From NCBI GenBank assembly GCA_026992375.1, contig JALXAF010000116.1:1-7778 (forward strand): DNA of 7,778 bases, written 5' to 3'. Both the position numbers and the translations under genes were made by a program. The notes beneath the pieces were generated by a model that was not told the DNA's origin, did no database searches, and worked only from the letters and a program-made list of their open reading frames with translations. Of the stretch, positions 5,714 through 7,778 are shown piece after piece. How positions within the stretch are numbered: the stretch's first letter is position 1; each line of letters starts with the position of its first letter. The stretch comes from Anaerolineae bacterium. GTDB lineage: Bacteria; Chloroflexota; Anaerolineae; J102.

Positions 5714-6667
5714 CTATCGCCCGTCGTCCCACTCGTCTCGCCACGCCCGCCAGTAGGCCCGCATCCGACGCACGAAATCATCCGGCTTTTCGGCGTAGAC
5801 GCGCAGGCCGATGCTGAAGCTGCGGGCCTCCAGCTCCTTACGATAGGCTTCGATGAGGCGCACGGTCTTGCCCTGTTCGGGGCCGCGCAGGCGCAGTTCG
5901 GGATGTTCGGTCAGGGTGCGGTGCAGGTCCGCCAGATCATGATCCAGGCCCAATAGCTCCGAGAGGGTGACCAGCTCTTCGGTGACGCTGGCGAGCACCG
6001 GCGGCCATGTCGGGGAGAAAATGCGCACGTGGTAGCGCAGATATTTGACCCGTTTGCGCCATTCGTGAAAGTTGGGGACGGAGGGGTCTTTCTGGCAGCG
6101 TTTGAGGCCGCTGCGGCCGCGGGCATAGACCCGCGCCATGCCCGCCGCGGGGAAGTAATCGCCATGCAGGGGCAACTGCTCGATGAGCGCGCGTCCCCGT
6201 TGCAGCTCGGCCGCGACCTGCTCGAAGAGCCGGGCCTGAGGCAAAACATCATCCCGCAGCGCAGCGTGGTGCGCCTGCAGGCGGGCAACCAGCCGACTCG
6301 CCTCATCCTCCGAGAGCTGGTCGGGATAGCGCTCGTGCACTTTGGTCAGGGTTTCGCCCAGCACCGCACTGGTGCGGATATCGGAGAGCGCCCGGCCCGC
6401 ATCGCGGAACAGGGCGTTGAGCTGGGCAAAGCGCTCCGGCCCAATGTCATCCCGCACAAGGCGCAGCACCCCGCGAATGCGCTTGAAGCATTTGCGCGCG
6501 TCATGCACCGCGGGGTCAACGGGCAGATGGGGCGTAGTGAGCTGCCACAGCGCCCGATCCACCTGCTCCAGCAGGATGCGCCTGACTTCGCGGGCGAAAG
6601 GATGTCCGGGGCGGAGCTTGAAGGTGGTTTCGGGAGGCGTGGGGGCTGATTGCACAGAATGGCGCAT
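5714..6667 (-). CDS. CHAD-domain protein
   Basis: A 317-residue protein that is nearly all one CHAD domain, an all-helical fold with conserved His and basic residues shown in other members to bind inorganic polyphosphate. The two internal halves each carry the signature: VHDARKCFKRIRGVLRLVR (54-72) and FHEWRKRVKYLRYHVRIF (200-217). LGLDHDLADLH (239-249) and RALSDIRTS (92-100) are the matching helix ends of the two halves. No CYTH (triphosphatase) domain is fused to it and no polyphosphate kinase is nearby. It is predicted to be cytoplasmic with no signal peptide. I chose the ATG at 6665-6667. A GTG 22 codons further up (6731-6733) lies within a palindromic repeat, so that extension is probably not native. 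No strong Shine-Dalgarno precedes the ATG. The PLD-like gene is upstream on the same strand, 98 bases away. Confidence 0.88.
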   Translation of the reverse strand: MRHSVQSAPTPPETTFKLRPGHPFAREVRRILLEQVDRALWQLTTPHLPVDPAVHDARKCFKRIRGVLRLVRDDIGPERFAQLNALFRDAGRALSDIRTSAVLGETLTKVHERYPDQLSEDEASRLVARLQAHHAALRDDVLPQARLFEQVAAELQRGRALIEQLPLHGDYFPAAGMARVYARGRSGLKRCQKDPSVPNFHEWRKRVKYLRYHVRIFSPTWPPVLASVTEELVTLSELLGLDHDLADLHRTLTEHPELRLRGPEQGKTVRLIEAYRKELEARSFSIGLRVYAEKPDDFVRRMRAYWRAWRDEWDDGR

Positions 6668-6675
6668 ACGAAATT

Positions 6676-6742
6676 GCGTCCAGCCGGAAATACGTTCCGG
6701 CGGGGTCGGAGGGAAAGGTGCGCCGGAACACACTTCCGACGC
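6676..6742. repeat. Double-hairpin palindromic repeat between PLD-like and CHAD genes
   Basis: Hairpin one is GCCGGAA (6683-6689), loop ATACG, TTCCGGC (6695-6701). Hairpin two is CGGAA (6724-6728), loop CACAC, TTCCG (6734-6738). The outer ends GCGTC (6676-6680) and GACGC (6738-6742) pair. The second half read on the minus strand resembles the first read on the plus strand, so this looks like two inverted copies of one unit. It lies just upstream of the CHAD start and downstream of the PLD-like stop. Confidence 0.6.
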
Positions 6743-6765
6743 AGCGCATCAACATAACCGCTGGC

Positions 6766-7778
6766 TCAATCGGGGCGACGCCAGTCCGCGGGGACGGGGG
6801 CTTGCAGTGAGCCCGCCTGCCAATCGCCGTCGAAAACGGCTTTGAGATAGTCGTAGGCCTGTCGGCTTCGCAGGGCCAGTCCCATCTCGCGATTAAGCTT
6901 GTTGCTGGCCTCGCTGCCGTTCATGGATGCCAGCACCGCCCAACGTTCATCGCCCAGGGCCAGGAGATGGAGTTTGGCGTGCAGGCCCGCGCCCGCGGGG
7001 TTGCCCCGCCGCGCGATCAAATCCAGATGCTCGGTTTGAGCGACGCTATTGACGTATCGAACGGTGTTGAGATTGCTGCGCGCATTGTACGAGAAATCGA
7101 AGAAACTGTCCAGCAGGATGCGCACCGTCGCGCCGCGGCGGGCTGCGTTGATGAGGGCTTGCAGCCGCACGTTGGGATCGCCCGCGGGGTTGCTATCCAC
7201 CGCGCCCCAGTAGGGATGTTCGTAGAGTTGTTGGGTGAGGATGACGTCGCCCGGCCCGGCGCGGTTGATCAGATCCAGCAGCGGGCTGGGACGCAGGCTG
7301 GTTTCGGGCGAGGTGAAGAGCGCGGCCGCGGTGGCGTCGTCCAAATCAAGTGGCCGGGGATGCCGCACCGGGTATCCCTGCAGATTTCCGGGCGAGGGCG
7401 GCATGTAACCTTCTGGCGGCGCGCCGTAAACCGGGTGCTCTTCTCGCCAGGCGAAGATGTCGTCGTGAGCCGGATCATCATCCAGAGAAAAAACCAGCGC
7501 GGCTCGACCCGCCAACGTGGCGTCGCGAATGATGACTGCATAGCCGCGACGGCCCAGGGTGTCGCCGTCGGCCGCGTCCTCGGGCATGCTGGAGGGCTTG
7601 AAGTTTTCGGTGCTCAGCAGCAGGGTTTCGCCATCGACGACCGCGAATTTGCTGTGCTGGTAAGGATAGCGGTCGTGCGCGTCATCCACATCGTTGACCA
7701 TGAAATGCACCTGTGCGCCCGCCAGGGATAGTTGCTGTGCGGCCCACCGGGCGTCGTCGGTGAGCCCGCCCACAGGCC
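6766..7778 (-). CDS. Phospholipase D-like protein, C-terminal part
   Basis: The frame is open to the right edge (the GTG at 7771-7773 is preceded by an in-frame Pro codon), so the N-terminus lies outside. With that GTG as residue 1, 335 residues are visible. The first HKD motif is complete: HSKFAVVD (40-47), followed by STENF (54-58). The second is HAKLHLLA (265-272), which has His and Lys but Ala at the usual Asp position, then SMNGSEASNKLNRE (283-296) in the typical Gly/Ser-Asn-Glu context. Two HKD motifs normally pair to make one active site, in phospholipases, cardiolipin synthases and some nucleases. As I recall, relatives in Chloroflexota and archaea often lack the second Asp, so activity is not excluded. 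A linker with PVYGAPPEGYMPPSPGN (114-130) separates the two halves. The substrate is unknown; no transmembrane segment is seen in this part. Confidence 0.85.
   Translation of the reverse strand, partial: PVGGLTDDARWAAQQLSLAGAQVHFMVNDVDDAHDRYPYQHSKFAVVDGETLLLSTENFKPSSMPEDAADGDTLGRRGYAVIIRDATLAGRAALVFSLDDDPAHDDIFAWREEHPVYGAPPEGYMPPSPGNLQGYPVRHPRPLDLDDATAAALFTSPETSLRPSPLLDLINRAGPGDVILTQQLYEHPYWGAVDSNPAGDPNVRLQALINAARRGATVRILLDSFFDFSYNARSNLNTVRYVNSVAQTEHLDLIARRGNPAGAGLHAKLHLLALGDERWAVLASMNGSEASNKLNREMGLALRSRQAYDYLKAVFDGDWQAGSLQAPVPADWRRPD

Noticed and set aside
5483..5956. Possible -1 frameshift on the A7 run (5492-5498) extending the lipoprotein into this frame
   Set aside because: The run fits A-AAA-AAA and the -1 frame is open, but there is no obvious stimulatory stem or Shine-Dalgarno at the right distance, and the extension would run through the repeat and antisense CHAD sequence. 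It looks like coincidence.
6967..7731. A 254-codon plus-strand frame opposite the PLD-like gene
   Set aside because: The HKD motif and the Asn/Glu context are on the minus strand; this frame has composition-driven sequence only. The same applies to 6029-6649 opposite CHAD.
6766..7778. PLD-family defence nuclease or toxin
   Set aside because: No helicase, methylase, antitoxin or other defence gene is adjacent, and the two-HKD layout with an intact membrane-enzyme-like context fits a general PLD-like protein better.

Overview
This is a GC-rich window of seven protein genes, most of them separated by palindromic repeats. I see no rRNA, tRNA, CRISPR array, transposase or phage gene. The gene content (a META-domain protein, a Pro/Thr-linker lipoprotein with an LAAC lipobox, a CHAD protein, a PLD-superfamily protein, a flippase-like membrane protein) and the repeat-filled gaps suggest a free-living environmental bacterium. 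My best guess is Chloroflexota (Anaerolineae or Caldilineae-like). That is an inference from style, not from a marker gene.

Layout. Bases 1-426 (+) hold the C-terminal part of a META/HslJ-like protein, followed by a strong hairpin at 436-468. Bases 490-2189 (+) form a two-gene unit joined by an ATGA overlap: a small multi-spanning membrane protein of unknown family, then a membrane-anchored protein with a GWSGGG nucleophile elbow typical of alpha/beta hydrolases. Next, on the minus strand, is an isoaspartyl peptidase/L-asparaginase of the Ntn-hydrolase type (2287-3192). Divergent from it is a flippase-like / lysylphosphatidylglycerol-synthase-TM family protein (3376-4392). A 308-base non-coding gap (4393-4700) is packed with inverted repeats, including a perfect 26-bp palindrome. 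It leads into a lipoprotein of unknown function (4701-5588, +). Two minus-strand genes close the window: a CHAD-domain protein (5714-6667) and the C-terminal part of a phospholipase D-like protein (6766 to the right edge).

Functional links. Only the 490-2189 pair has clear evidence of co-expression and a probable joint role at the membrane. The asparaginase and the flippase-like gene may share a divergent control region at 3193-3375. The PLD-like and CHAD genes are co-directional but separated by a repeat. The remainder looks like unrelated housekeeping and envelope genes. I found no convincing new defence or mobile system. The items most worth a second look are the coupled membrane/hydrolase pair and the set of different palindromic repeats in most of the gaps.
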